Counted from the first letter of the stretch, positions 33,972 through 46,760 are shown. The stretch: DNA of 64,000 nucleotides from Melastoma dodecandrum (GCA_029817715.1 JARUPY010000539.1:843501-907500), one strand, 5' to 3'. The notes: generated by a model from the sequence alone, not told the origin. Translations and numbers: made by a program.

Positions 33972-35381
33972 TCACCAAACCTTTTTTATGGAGGCCGTGA
34001 GTTCACCTGGGATTGCTGCATTCAGCTTCTTCACAAACCAGCCTGCACCAGCTGATGGCTGCTCCTTGACGGAGTTTGCGGCACCAATGAGTACGAAATT
34101 CTCCTCATTTCCCACGTCGATCTCGTGGAGTTCCAGGAACACCTCCCTCATCTCTTCCATCAATGTCTGGTAGAACGACTTATCGGGAGGAATCACATTC
34201 ACCACGAGAATACCTCTATCGCAGAGAATCCTTCTTGCAGCCAAGAACACGCTCTTCTCAACAAACTCCAGTGGCGGTGCGACCACGCCGCTCCTAACAT
34301 CGCCGGAATCCAGATCCACCATCACAGCATCGAATATTCCTCCCACCCAAATTCCGTCGTTGTCTTCGCTGCACCCACCGGTAGTAGCTCTACTCCCAAT
34401 CTTCTCCAAGATCTGGATGGCATCTCCAACAACAAGCCTGGTTCTGTTCACATCATATTCACTGTCCTTCAACCCAAAGTATTTTCGAGCGACATTCAGC
34501 ACTGCCTCATCGGCCTCCACGCCGACAACCTCAAACCCTAACTCCTCGCTTAAGAACCTAACCAAACTACCACCACCGATGCCACAACATAGCACCCTGA
34601 CCTTGAGCCCAGACTCCGACCTCATCTCGATGTGGTCGGCCATCAATGAGAGGCTGGCAACCATCGGCCCCAAATATGGCTGCACCAAATCCCTACCAGA
34701 GGCATCACCATCATACAATCCAAACTCAATTAGATCTTTCCCTAACAGACTAGGCTTGCTGCCGCCCCCGTCGTTACTGCGATCCTTAGGGACAATCCTG
34801 ACTTGTGATTGGACGAGATTAGGCATCCTCTTAAACCTCAACCTCCGCCTAAACTCCCTACCTCCGTCAACCTCCATCTCAACGTCCTCCACCAGCATCT
34901 CCCCCACCACATCACCAATGCAAACCTCCAGCGTCCTCGAGGCAACGATTCCGTCCTCGTAATTCAAGAACACGACCTCAGGCGATAAGGAGTATGCATT
35001 TTCACCTAATTTTGCCGGAATACCTCGCTTAGGAGAGAGCGCCTCAACCAGGGGAACCAGGCGATGTTCCGTGAGGTCCTGATGTTCAACCTGTAGGGCG
35101 TCGATGACGATGAGTCGACAGATGGAGGACGGGAGAGTAAGGAGGAGCTGGAGGAGGCCGGGCTCCGTGGAGAACGTCCAGTCGAGGCTGCGGACCGGCG
35201 GGACGCGGATGGCAGCCACGTGGACCATGGATGAAGATGGATCGTGGAACGGAGAATCCAGGACGGAGAGGCGGAGAGGAGGCGGCGGCGGCGGATGTGG
35301 AGAGGTGCCCGGGGAGGGAACGGTTAGAGTGACGTAGCGAGACGGACTGAGGGTTTCCAACGCCGATGAATCCATCGGCAA
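33972..35381 (-). CDS. SAM-dependent methyltransferase, METTL13 / spermidine-synthase-like
   Basis: A single uninterrupted frame of 469 codons; the ATG at 35375 (MDSSALETL) is two codons inside and may be the true start. The N-terminal half carries Pro-rich and Ser-rich stretches. The C-terminal half is a Rossmann methyltransferase: motif I VLCCGIGGGSLVRFLSEELG, acidic loop EVVGVEADEAVLNVARKYFG, VVGDAIQILEK, motif IV FDAVMVDLDSGD, and RRILCDRGILVVNVIPPD. This order matches METTL13/eEF1A lysine methyltransferases and spermidine-synthase relatives. The block YLGPMVASLSLMADHIEMRS before motif I fits METTL13 C-terminal domains. The substrate is unproven. Intronless, unlike its neighbours. Confidence 0.85.
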   Translation of the reverse strand: MPMDSSALETLSPSRYVTLTVPSPGTSPHPPPPPPLRLSVLDSPFHDPSSSMVHVAAIRVPPVRSLDWTFSTEPGLLQLLLTLPSSICRLIVIDALQVEHQDLTEHRLVPLVEALSPKRGIPAKLGENAYSLSPEVVFLNYEDGIVASRTLEVCIGDVVGEMLVEDVEMEVDGGREFRRRLRFKRMPNLVQSQVRIVPKDRSNDGGGSKPSLLGKDLIEFGLYDGDASGRDLVQPYLGPMVASLSLMADHIEMRSESGLKVRVLCCGIGGGSLVRFLSEELGFEVVGVEADEAVLNVARKYFGLKDSEYDVNRTRLVVGDAIQILEKIGSRATTGGCSEDNDGIWVGGIFDAVMVDLDSGDVRSGVVAPPLEFVEKSVFLAARRILCDRGILVVNVIPPDKSFYQTLMEEMREVFLELHEIDVGNEENFVLIGAANSVKEQPSAGAGWFVKKLNAAIPGELTASIKKVW

Positions 35382-37613
35382 TCCGAACGTCCGGGATAGT
35401 GTTTGTCCCCGTCCCTTTTTATAGGCATCGCGATCAACTTCATAGTCGTCGGATTAGCAGTGGAGGTAGGGATTTATGAGAGCTAAGTAAGTCGGTCACA
35501 AACAACGAATACACAATGTTAGTGTTCGACGTACACATGAACGTCCGAAGAAGAAAATGCCATCAACTGCCCACCCCGTTGCGAATCGAACCGGGGCGGA
35601 AACACCCCCTCCTCGTGGCTTTGACGAAGAGCTAGAAGGTCCCCTCTACAGGATGGACCATCTCCTTCTCCTGCGGCGTATTCTCTCTGCCAATGTTGCG
35701 AGTCGCCTGAATTTCTTTAGATCCACATTTCATAGGAGGAAGAAAACCAGTCTACCCTCGGATTGCAGAGTTAAGAGATCATAAACATCACTGCTCACAC
35801 TTTAGTGTCATGATCAACACGGTTCATGTTGATCCTGGAACGAAAAGAGGCGCTGGGTGGGCTTCTCTGGGTAATCCTCGTCGCAGAACAGCTTCCACTG
35901 GTAGTTACGACCTTGGTGTACACGGTCTGACTTGGAAAACAGCCGTTCAAAATACACCACCGGAAATATAAAACGAGGGTAAGGGACAACTCGGAGACCA
36001 ACCATCTTCTTGACGCAATCAAACTCAACCGCACTCAGAATTCAGAATTCACGAAGCCAGAGCAGAGAAGTGTCCTGAGATTCTTAATAATTCACGAAAT
36101 ACAGGGGAATCGCCGACAAGGAAAAAGGCCCAAATACGAGCGAGGAGGTTGGTGCTGTCCGGCCCGACATGTGAATTGACATAAATGCCCTTTAAAAATA
36201 AATCAGCACTTACTTCGCATAACAGATGAGATAACATACCGACAACGGGTAGGGTGGGGTGATTCTGGCAATTGTTAGTTGTGCAAGCTGAGTTGACCTC
36301 ACCGACTCATCTTCTTTTGCCCTCCCAGTTCCAATCTGGAAGTTGGCTATACAGAATTGCTAGGTCAAACATACATTACCCCCCCTCAAGGAATCATTTC
36401 TTTTTTGAGGAGGTTTGGTGATGGTTTTATAATTTTAAAATAAAAGCAACACTCATGCCGGGAGGATGGAACAATAGAAAATTCTGCAACGGGGTTGAAC
36501 TTATTTCTGATGAGGGAGGGAGGGCTATCATTGTCATGTGTGTTTGGGGGAGGGGGAGGGATTGGGATTATTATAATAACAATGTTTTACTATCATTTGT
36601 TATTTGTTGTTCCTTAATTCTTCTTGTACTCGTGGTTGGTTTGCCAACAGTGATGGATTGAAGGACATCTCAACTGTTATTACAACAAAAGCTTCACTCC
36701 AAGTTTTCCTTCTTCTTCTGTTGAGATGTGTTTTTCATCCAAACTTCTGGCTTAGCCTCCTCTTAGGTGGTACTAAACAACAAAGGATTCTTTATGCAAT
36801 TATCGCCCAATCCCCCACGAGTTTGGCGCTTTCCGTAATCAAAGCTTTTAAGTAGCTGGTGAATGTACATCAACAGTGACCTTTGCTTCCTGCCCATGTA
36901 TTTCCAACCAGAGCAGCACAGAAATACTGATTAGTCCCCCACCATTAGTTTGGCCCAAAACACAAGCAATTCGGTTTTCCTCATGCGAATCTTCGTGCGC
37001 GGAAAGGATCCGCCCGGTTGAAGGACTCAATCTTTTGATCGAGTCAAATGGGATTACAACTAGTAATGAGGAAGTGATGATGAGCCAGCAGAGTCTCAGA
37101 AATTGAACCAGTGGGAGATTACCTGGTGATCCAGGCTTGCATCTTTCCCAACACCTGATTAGCCCAATCTTCGTTATTATAATCAATCCCCTTGAGTAAT
37201 CATTTGCCCATAAGCTCAACATTCTCAAAAAAGTAAACTCTTGATTAACACCCATGTAATCACAACCAGGATCAAAACGTAGGATTAACTGCCGTCAGTT
37301 CTTCCATGAGGGGTGTGTCTGAATGGGCAACATTCCTTCATGTTCTGCAGATCCCAAGTCCCTGTCTCATTGACCAAACTCGTCCCATTTTTTAACTGTT
37401 TCTCACAGTTCGCAACTCCGAGGATCGAACCCGGGATTAATTTTTGTTTAGTCCCCCCCTAACTAATCCGCGATGTTGAACTCCATCTTCCCCCTTTAAA
37501 AGGATTAAGATGCGCAGAGACACACACACACGGAAAGCCTGAGCCTTAACCTTAGCCTGAGGCTCCCCATCTGGTTTTAGCTTGCAAATAGTTGAATTTG
37601 CAAGCTTAACTCC
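35382..37613. other. Long spacer upstream of CSLA gene
   Basis: Over 2 kb without a recognisable gene. A minus-strand frame at 36005-35814 reads a protein-like block (PRFIFPVVYFERLFSKSDRV followed by KLFCDEDYPEKPTQRL) and then stops. It resembles a gene fragment but has no identifiable family. The remainder is AT-rich and probably includes the CSLA promoter. Confidence 0.45.
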
Positions 37614-39731
37614 ATGACTACATCGATAATGCCAGATGTGGAGGCCCTTCAAGGTGCAAAAGATCAGATTTCGAGTAATATCGGGTTGGTATGGCAGCAG
37701 GCAAAGGAGCCGTTCATGGTCCCCGTGTTGAAGTTCCTCATGGCTGTCTGTTTGGTCATGTCTGTGGTTCACTTCATAGAGAAGTTATACATGATGGCCG
37801 TGATCGTGCTCGTGAAACTATTTGCGAAGAGGCCCGAGAAGCGGTACAAGTGGGAGCAGATGAAGGATGATATCGAGGAAGGGCATTCGTCTTACCCCAT
37901 GGTGTTGGTGCAGGTTCCCATGTACAATGAGAAACAGGTAGGTGTCGCACTGATGCCCGTGATCTTCTATAGGTAACTTCCATCTTCGGTGCTTGATGGC
38001 GGTTTCATGGCATGACCAGGTGTACAAGCTCTCCATCGGCGCTGCTTGTGGGCTTTCGTGGCCAGCTGACAGGATCATAATCCAAGTCCTCGACGATTCA
38101 ACTGATCCTGCCATCAAGGTTTGCCCCTGGACCGGCTAAAGCATGGTCAACTAACCGACAGGGGCTACTCTTTGTATTGATTCGACTTTTGACTTAACAG
38201 CTCGGAAAACGTTGCAGGAGCTGGTGAAGACGGAGTGCCAGAGGTGGGTGGCGAAAGGAGTCAACGTGAAGTACGAAATCCGTGAGAACAGAAAGGGGTA
38301 CAAAGCCGGGGCATTGAAAGAAGGCATGAAGCACAGCTACGTCAACCTGTGCGACTACGTTGCCATCTTCGACGCTGATTTCCAGCCTGACCCTGATTTC
38401 CTCTGGCGTACCATTCCTTTCCTCGTCCACAACCCCGAGCTTGCCCTAGTCCAAGCCCGTTGGAAGTTTGGTGAGCCCCAAAAACATATTCTGTCTCATA
38501 CATGGTTGAATTGTTTCTTTTTCCCGAGCCTAACCTGGAGTTGCGAACTTTGTTCTCGTTGCAGTGAATGCCGGTGAGTGCATGCTCACAAGGCTGCAGC
38601 AGATTTTCCTGGACTTCCACTTCACTATTGAGCAAGAATTGGGCTCCGCAGTTCATGCTTTCTTTGGATTCAATGGTACGAAACATAGTTCCCCGTCCAT
38701 GGACTCGCAAGGTGATGATTCTGTGGAACTGACTGGAATATGTGGCTGTGCAGGGACTGCGGGCGTGTGGAGGATTTCGGCGCTGAATGATGCTGGAGGA
38801 TGGAAAGACAGGACGACTGTCGAGGACATGGATCTTGCCATCCGTGCTAGCCTTAAGGGGTGGAAGTTCGTCTACTTGAACGACCTCAAGGTCAAGAGCG
38901 AGTTGCCAAGCACGTTCCAAGCCTACCGTTACCAACAGCACAGGTGGTCAGCCGGACCGGCTAATCTCTTCAGGAAGATGGTCCCTGAAGTTATCAAGAC
39001 AAGGGTATGCCGGCACCAATCTCTTTGTTAGTCACCTTAACGACATCGGCAATTCGATGACTAATAATGGTTTCCTGTTGATGATCACAGAAAGTGTCGT
39101 TCTGGAAGAAGATTCACATCCTCTACAGTTTCTTCTTCGTCCGGAAGATCATCGGGCACATTGTCTCCTTCTTTTTTTACTGCGTCGTCCTCCCTGCAAC
39201 CGTGTTCTTCCCTGAGGTGGTCGTCCCCAGGTGGGCAGCCATCTACATCCCCACGATCATCACTGCCCTCCACGCCTTCAGCACCCCCAGGTACCCCAAA
39301 CCCAACTGCTCCAAAATCACGGCACCAGTCCTAGTGGAAGAGTAACGGTAACACGACTCCGTGATTGCCATTTCAGGTCGATTCACCTCCTGGTTTTCTG
39401 GCTCCTGTTCGAGAACGTGATGTCGCTGCACAGGACCAAGGGAACACTGATCGGCCTGTTCGAGGCAGGCAGGGTGAACGAATGGGTCGTCACAGAAAAG
39501 CTCGGGGACGCCCTCAAGACCAAGTCATCTTCCAAGACGAAGAAGCTCCGCTTCAGGATCTGGCAGAGGCTGCACCTGCTGGAGCTGTTCACAGGGGTCT
39601 ACCTCTTCTGCTGCGCGTACTACGACTTCGTCCACGGAAGGAGGCGATACTTCCTCTACCTAACCATACAATCCGTCGCATTCTTCGTCGCCGGGGTTGG
39701 CTACGTCGGCACCTTCGTCCCAAAATACTAG
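37614..39731 (+). CDS. CSLA: Glucomannan 4-beta-mannosyltransferase (cellulose synthase-like A)
   Basis: Family GT2 Golgi enzyme that polymerises the beta-1,4-mannan/glucomannan backbone from GDP-mannose and GDP-glucose. Seven exons (37614-37937, 38020-38118, 38218-38470, 38565-38675, 38754-39004, 39091-39290, 39377-39731) give 530 residues. An N-terminal membrane helix ([20 protein letters not shown]) comes first. Catalytic motifs follow: VLDDSTD, FDADF (DXD), TVEDMDLA and QQHRWSAGP (QXXRW). Several C-terminal helices ([52 protein letters not shown]) end at PKY. All key residues are present. A second in-frame ATG at 37629 is an alternative start. Length equals typical CSLA proteins. Isoform number cannot be decided from memory; it is closest in feel to the CSLA2/CSLA9 group. 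Confidence 0.95.
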
Positions 39732-40834
39732 GGACCACCACGAACGACCGTCTCGGTAAATCTATACGCATGATATTAAATTGTACAATTACACGAATAC
39801 TTTGTAATATTCATTTAAAAAATTCCCAAAAATAATTCCTTTCGTTTTTCTTTATTTTTTTTTGTCGAAATCTCTTTGTAATTCTTGTATCCGATGAAAA
39901 AAAAAATTATATACTATTTATTTTTTTCCCCAATTGTCAGGCATAGGCAACAAGCGATTAAAAGAAGTCAATGGTGCATGTGAATTTGGATCGAATTATT
40001 ACCCCTAAATGATTGGATTATAAAAATACTAACCTTCTTAGAAAATGTAATCATTTTCAAAGAAAATAATTGCACAAAAAAGCATCAAATTGGATAGTGT
40101 ACATTAGGTGGGGGATAAATAAATGAAGTTTACAAAGATGGCGGCAGATCTTGAGATAAGTTACAAAATCTATTAGGCCGAAAAATGTTTCCATCACATT
40201 TTTTAAATTCATTAAATAATTTTTTTAACGTTAAAAATACGAAGTTTGTCGTATCAAATAATGAGTTCAATCAATCAAATAAAACTCAATTAAACATCGA
40301 ATTCTCAAAATTCTTAAAACTTTCATCGGATTTATTCAATTAAAAGTATTAGATTCCAATTTTCATGCCCCTTAATTTCAATTAAATTCAATATTCTCGA
40401 AGCCCTAACATTGCTTTGTCGGTCCGAACCTTCTCTCCAGGCTTGTCCAACGATTGTGATATCGTCCAGAAGGTAAAAGATCGGATTTTGCTATCCTCCT
40501 GCACTAGATCGGCCATTTCCTTTGGTGGGGTTGTTCCACGTTATGATTTTGGAATTGGGTGTCGCTGTTTGTCGATTTGTAGTGTACAAAGTCTGGAAGT
40601 TCTTGTCTTTCTTTTTAGGGTTTTTCTTTTTGCCGTTTGGATTCCCCGTGTTGCAATCAAGCTTACTGTGGCTGAAGATTGGGTCTTCGAGAGTTTTACT
40701 ATTGATAGTATGTGTAGGATTCGTACTATACGATTGCGGTTTATTGTTTTTAATCTGTCTGGGATGTTCTGTTATTTGAATTTTAGTCGGGTTTCTGATA
40801 TCTGCTAGTTTTGTGTTCCCATTTTTAGCCAGAG
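39732..40834. other. AT-rich spacer and 5' leader of CWF19L2 gene
   Basis: AT-rich to about 40400; then T-rich transcribed-looking sequence leading to the ATG at 40835. Open frames between 40416 and 40808 have no domain resemblance and probably lie in the leader or a leader intron. Confidence 0.5.
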
Positions 40835-43834
40835 ATGCTATCGGGAGTCAAGTTTATCCCTCGGGACCAGATCGATCGAGTAATTCACTTCTTTTTGGAT
40901 ATCTCGAGTATTTGGTCGATTTTTCTTCAAGAATATTGGAAAATGAGTGTTGGTTATTTGAATTAATTGTAATTTTTCCCAGGAAGGAGGTGAGAAAGTG
41001 GGTGCTTCAACACAAGAAAAGACTGAAAGGGGAGGGAGTGGGAAGGATAAACTCAATAGAAAGAAGTCTTCCCGTTATAATAGTTCCGATGAAGATTCGT
41101 CTAGTTATTCGACTGATGATGGCTATGATGATAAGCGTAAGAGAAGTAAGCGTAGAGGTTCGAAAAAGAAGAAACGATCTCACCGTGAACAATCGGACCG
41201 TGAATTTGGCGGCAAGAAAAGGAACAGGAGAAGTAATAGGAAGGAATACTCATCCGAGGATGATGCATCCCCCACTGGGTCTGAAGGCATGAACAACTCT
41301 GGCAGTGAGTTTGATGACCAGAAAATTGTGAGGAGGGAAATGGGATTGGAATGGATGTTAAGGCCCGGTGACAGGAAAGGTAAAGAGCCAATTGCCACAG
41401 AGGATGTAGAGTCCTTGGAAGTTCCAAATGAAGAGGTACATTTCATCTTTTGAATCCTATTGTCAAAAAGAGTGATATTTACGTAGAACCATGCTTTGAT
41501 GTATCTGTGGTAAAAAAGTCGTTCTTCTGCTGTCAGAAAATTATTTTTTCTTGACAATATATGTGGCTGATGTCTAATCAGAATGTGAAGATAAATCCAA
41601 GGGAATTAAATCCCTATCTGAAAGATGGTGGGAGTGGTTATCCTGAAGAAGAAGATGAAGCAAAAGCAAATGGAGGCAATCTCCGGTCTTCGTCTGTGGT
41701 GGGAGACGGAGGGGCGAGTTGGCGGTTAAAAGCCTTGAAGAGAGCTCAGGAGCAGGCAGCTCGAGAGGGAAGAAAAGTTAATGAGGTTTGTTATTCGATA
41801 AGTATGCAAGCTGATTTACTACTAGTTCCAGCATTGCTCAAACTGAAGCTCTTGCCTAGGTTGTAGCAGAAAGATGGGGGTCTTTGGGTGAATTAGCTGT
41901 TTCCGTGTCCGCTGGTGGAGTTGCTCCTTCTCGGGCTCATTTACGAGCTATTAACGAGAGAAGAAGAGGACAGACACAAGACATAAAGACACCCAGAATA
42001 GAAGAAACTGACGGAGATACTAGAAAGGTAGACTGTTGTTGTTTGCCTGAATGACCTGCAAAATAATATTTTCCGGTTTCTCTCTGAAAATTCCCGTCTT
42101 CTTCTATTTCTCAGAATAACAGAGACTATTTGAAGGACGTATCTCTTCAACATCCAGAAATGAGAGTACCGAAGGTTAGGGATTCCTTGTCATGGGGCAA
42201 ACGAAGGACTCAGAATATGCCTTCCAGGGATGCTGCTGTCATTTCAGCCGCAGTCTCATGTTTGAATAAGTTCTCGAATGACGGAAGCTTTATGCAAGAG
42301 GCTCTTTTACAGAGCAGGGACAATGCCGGTGTTTCCTCGAGTAGCGAACCAGCGAGTAACGAGAGACCTAACCTTAATGAGACTAATAAACTTTCTGAAG
42401 CGATTCCAGAATTACCGGAGGGATTGACTGCAAACCAGATGGCAGCAAAGGCAATGCAGCTCCGCATGAAGGGAAAGCATGAAGAAGCTGAAAAACTATT
42501 GGTAAGATGATTCTGCATCATCTAAAGTTTTGATGAGTTTGCTCTTATCTCTTAGTATTCTTTGATCATCGTTTTGTTTTATCTTTTTTTTTTTTCCGGT
42601 TTCAATAGCAGGAGCTTGAGAAGCTGAAGAGCAGGCAGCTTAATGATAACCTTCCACGTGATGTGCGAAATGATAGACCTGCAACCAGGTACAATCTTTG
42701 TAATGCGGCAATTGTCCATTGGGACATGATGTTGTTAAGCTAATGGTTTGAAATATGGCACTTTTGGCATCTCAGGTACGATTCAAAATATAGGTCCGCC
42801 CAGCGGAAGAAGGAAGATGATGCTGACTCGCATCTAGCACGATCTATAATGCAGAATAAGCAATACAGTATGTCCGGTCGGGCTGATGATGAGTACGATT
42901 ACGACGGGGCTCCCAGTAAAAGGTCTAAGAAGAAGACTGCTGCTAGCAGAGACCCAAAGGTGACGCAGGCCATCGGCAGGCGCTTCACAACTCAGCAGGA
43001 ACGCTGCCTGTTCTGCTTCGAGAACCCCAACAGACCGAAGCACCTGGTCATTTCGATCGCGAATTTCACGTACTTGATGTTGCCGCAGCATCAGCCTGTG
43101 GTGTCGGGCCACTGCTGCATAGTTACACTACAGGTTGATTGTTTGTTCCTATTGTTCTTGTTGTGCATACATGTTTCTGTCTTTCATACCAGTAGTTGAT
43201 TGTGTCTGCACAGCACGAGTCGTCTACAAGAACGGTGGATGACGATGTATGGGATGAGTTCAGGAACTTCAAGAAATGCCTGATCATGATGTTCGCCAAG
43301 CAAGAGAAAGAGCTCGTGTTCCTCGAAACGGTTATGGGCTTGGCGCAGCAGCGCCGACACTGCTTGATCGAGTGCATTCCCCTTCCTGCTGACATCGCCA
43401 AGGAGGCTCCCCTATACTTCAAAAAGGTAAACAATCTATCTTAATCAAGGTTGGTCTGTCAGTGATGCCAATGGTGGCATGATAGAAAGTTACATTTTCA
43501 GGCGATAGATGAGGCCGAGGACGAATGGAGCCAGCACAACGCGAAGAAACTCATCGACACAAGCACGAAGGGACTAAGGTCTTCCATACCCAAGGACTTC
43601 CCTTACTTCCACGTCGAGTTCGGGCTCAACAGGGGGTTTGTCCACGTGATCGAGGACGAGGACCGGTTCAAGAGCGGTTTCGGCCTCAACGTGATAAGGG
43701 GAATGCTCAAGTTGCCCGAGGAGGACATGCACAGGAGGCGGCAGAGGCAGGAGTCCTCCGACGCCCAGAAGCAATCGGTTGCCGCCTTCAGCCGAGACTG
43801 GCAGGCTTTCGATTGGACGAAGCAACTGGACTGA
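40835..43834 (+). CDS. CWF19L2: CWF19-like protein 2 (CwfJ-domain splicing factor)
   Basis: Spliceosome-associated protein of the CwfJ family, related to the Drn1/CWF19 lariat-debranching cofactors. Nine exons (40835-40879, 40983-41435, 41582-41785, 41860-42027, 42115-42501, 42609-42688, 42776-43133, 43214-43426, 43502-43834) give 746 residues. The start MLSGVKFIPRDQIDR is a family hallmark. A Lys/Arg/Ser-rich stretch and VRREMGLEWMLRP follow, then INPRELNPYLKDGGSGYPE. A linker (LTANQMAAKAMQLRMKGKHE) precedes CwfJ domain 1 (ERCLFCFENPNRPKHLVISI; HQPVVSGHCCI; HCLIECIPLP). CwfJ domain 2 contains GLRSSIPKDFPYFHVEFGLN and ends WQAFDWTKQLD. Exon 6 may begin at 42609 or three bases later (CAG/CAG acceptor). 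The whole protein appears intact. Confidence 0.94.
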
Positions 43835-43978
43835 AAGAGACCATTTTACATGAACTTCCGTGGGACGAATAACCTTACCTTTGCATTTCTATCGAGAATT
43901 AGTATTAAACGAAATTGACAATAGTAAATCATAAGTTGATGGTATGGTATAAATCTTGTTTAGTTTTAAGAGTTGCAT

Positions 43979-44039
43979 TTGGGCCGAAGTAATGGCCCGG
44001 TTAAGCCGACCTTGGCCCAGGCCCATTAATAGGCCCAAC
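43979..44039 (+). promoter_or_regulatory. Site II promoter cluster of SmD3 gene
   Basis: TGGGCC, GGCCCG, TTGGCCCAGGCCCATT and AGGCCCAAC occur within 60 bp, about 85-140 bp upstream of the ATG, typical of plant housekeeping promoters bound by TCP factors. Confidence 0.65.
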
Positions 44040-44121
44040 TGTGAACATCCTCTTTTCTTCTTAATTACCTATAGGTGGTACGGGGGCGGGGGAGAGCTAG
44101 GGTTTTGGGAGGAAGGAGGAG

Positions 44122-45694
44122 ATGAGCAGGAGCCTGGGGATACCGGTGAAGCTGCTGCACGAGGCTTCGGGGCACGTCGTCACCGTGGAGCTGAAGAGCG
44201 GGGAGCTCTATAGGGGAAGCATGGTCGAGTGCGAGGACAACTGGAACTGCCAGCTCGAGAACATCACCTTCACCTCCAAGGTTTTTACGGTCCCATTCTC
44301 CTTCTTCTGGAATTTTTTGATTCGCTGTGTCGTTTGCTAGTCTGGACTCGGTTTGATTTGGTTCGATCCTTGTTTTTCCGCTTTCTGTGTTTTCCGTGGT
44401 GGCATTTCTGTCTTGCGGTTCGCTGTAAATTGATACGATCACGCCACACCTACATATCGGAAGAATCTGTTTGATATGCTGGAGCTCAGAATGAAAGTGT
44501 CCGGTATTGTGTTGCTCAAATCTGGCACGATAGCGCAAAGAAGACATTTAGGTTGCATCCTTCTGGTTCGATACTCGATAGAAGCATTTCCGCTTGTGGA
44601 AGGACGCCGATTTTTGCTCCTTGTTTGGATTTATTGACCTTATTATCGTGTTATGGTTGGTGAATACTGGGATAGAGGCATGGCACTTGTCCACCCTATT
44701 GTGATTAATGTGGTGGGTAGGAGGAGGAATCTTATAATTATATTATGATGGTGATTGTTTAGGGAGACCCCTCAATGATGTTTGCTTCAAGGCGAAGGCC
44801 CAATTGTTTCGGTTGGAGCCTTTTTGTGTTGAATTTTTGGGTGACTGGCTAGATCATGTAATTTTTGCTTATGTTCCAGGACGGGAAGGTTTCTCAGCTA
44901 GAACATGTGTTCATTCGTGGGAGTAAAGTCAGGTATGAATCTAACTTTGTTTTGTTCTGCTGTTTATTTTGTTTCTCCTTGTCCTTATTGTTTTTTGCTG
45001 TCGTTTAAATAGGTTTATGGTAATCCCAGACATGCTGAAGAATGCTCCAATGTTTAAGCGCTTGGAGTCCAGAATTAAGGTGCCTCTGTGATGCCCTTGC
45101 TATGCCCTTCCATTTTTTGTGGCCTGCTTGTTCAGCATCTTTTTTTTCCTTTTGAAGGGTAAAAGCTCTGCACTCGGAGTTGGAAGGGGTAGGGCTGTTG
45201 CTATGCGTGCTAGGGTAAGTTTTGTTTCTCTGAGCTAATGTATGGAGTTTCACATTCATTATCTTTAGTTATATTATTATGCATTAATCGTTACAGTCAA
45301 GTCATCCTCGTTCTTTGTTCTTCTTGTGCCATTGGGCATTGACCATAATGTTAATCATAGATTACAAATGGCTTGTTCGGAGTAGAGATGATATATCATT
45401 GGCATAACTCCAGATCCAATTCTTGTAATTGTAACGAATCTATATCACCTAAATGCATGGTGATTAGATGGGCAAATCTAGAGGAACGAATGCTGTGTCT
45501 AATGAATGATCCCATACCATAAGTAGTCTTCCTGACTGTTGCTTTTAAGATTTCTGTTTAACGGAGTAAGAGTAATTGTGCTCCATGGGCTTACTCAAAA
45601 GGATGAATCTGTGCATGCTTGTTTACTGCAGGCACAAGCTGCAGGAAGAGGAGCTCCTCTGGGCAGAGGTGGTGCCCCGCCTGTTCGCAGGTAA
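44122..45694 (+). CDS. SMD3: Small nuclear ribonucleoprotein SmD3
   Basis: Core Sm-ring protein of U1, U2, U4 and U5 snRNPs. Five exons, 44122-44280, 44880-44932, 45013-45079, 45158-45214 and 45632-45694, give 132 residues. The Sm1 motif is in GIPVKLLHEASGHVVTVELK with GELYRGSMVECEDNWN. The Sm2 motif is LEHVFIRGSKVRFMVIPDML. The tail is Arg/Gly-rich (ALGVGRGRAVAMRAR, AGRGAPLGRGGAP), the expected target of arginine methylation. Reading on at the end of exon 5 gives VRR followed by TAA, where the stop lies inside a donor-like CGCAG|GTAAAC. If that donor is used, an acceptor at about 45912 would replace the last Arg with a short RNHSGH tail. The 600-bp first intron holds no other gene. Confidence 0.95.
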
Positions 45695-46760
45695 ACCAAC
45701 CGTGCCACCATCCCTCCCCGGTAGTTGATATTAGAGGCGGAGGCTCGGATCAAGTAGTTTGGCTGATGGGTTTTGTGGTATATACCGTGACTGCTGGAAG
45801 ATTAGAGCATGTTATGGAAGATTTAAGAATTTGGCTCCCGTTGAGTTGTCGCGTTTGTATTCTGGGGTTAGATTTTGGAAAGGTGTTCAAATTCATTGTC
45901 TTTATGGTTTGTAGAAATCATTCGGGACACTGACAATGAAAGCAATCGCAGAGCCTGGTGGCCACAGGCGCCATTTCAATGGACACGTGCTCGCTCCAAA
46001 TCTCTTTCCAACTTGTGTTTATCGCTAGAAAAGTTTTGGGAATCGGTTCTCCTGCAGGGATTGACATCAAATTTAATGGCACATCTGGGGGGGTACATAA
46101 CCAGGAGGAGAAAGCTTATAGACAAGATACGAGTGGGGATGATGATGTATCCATCTGCTGGTCAAACCGCATTCAAGTATTTTACTAGTACCACCGACAG
46201 ATTCGGACATTGTTGACTTATTTGGAAAGCCCTAAGTACTCTCTTTCGAATCCAGAAAAAGAGCTAGAAGAGATCTTTTTGGTGAATTCCGATAGTCCGT
46301 GTCGTAAGATCTTCCTATGATCGCAGAGCTTTTTTAATGGGGCTTAATTTATTCGATAATCGTGGATCGATCTATCAAGCGGACAGAAACTTTCTAACCG
46401 GTCCAGAAAATTCCTAAAAGTTACATGAAAAAGCACCCTTTTTCACAATCTGTGCACGATCAAATGGACCTACCTCTTTGCTCTATTTTTTGCATAAATA
46501 AATGACGTGCCCACTTAGGAACGAGTGATTACTTTGAACCAAATTATACAAAAAAGCAGTATATTTTGGATTGGCATATAATCCATCATCCCCCTGGAAT
46601 AATCTTATTTCAATGACTTCAACAATTACAATCTCAAAAAAAAAAGTAAAAAAAATCGGAACTTGAATTATCCAAAACTCCCTCTTTGCCTGCGCCAATC
46701 TATTTTGTATCAGCTCTTCGTTTTGCTTCTTGTTGTTACACCTTAAACAAAGGGTGAAAG
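45695..46760. other. SmD3 3' region and spacer
   Basis: Contains possible alternative 3' exon and untranslated sequence of SmD3 to about 46200, then AT-rich sequence. No supported gene; short frames lack domain resemblance. Confidence 0.5.

Noticed and set aside
35575..35600. Second B-box-like GGTTCGATTC on the minus strand
   Set aside because: The surrounding bases do not form a T-stem and no other tRNA parts are present.
37415..37440. Possible tRNA or SINE on the minus strand (GGTTCGATCC, a perfect B box)
   Set aside because: The T-arm can pair, but no A box, anticodon arm or matching acceptor stem is found upstream.
39365..39835. 156-codon plus-strand frame over the CSLA last exon
   Set aside because: Shadow of CSLA in another phase.
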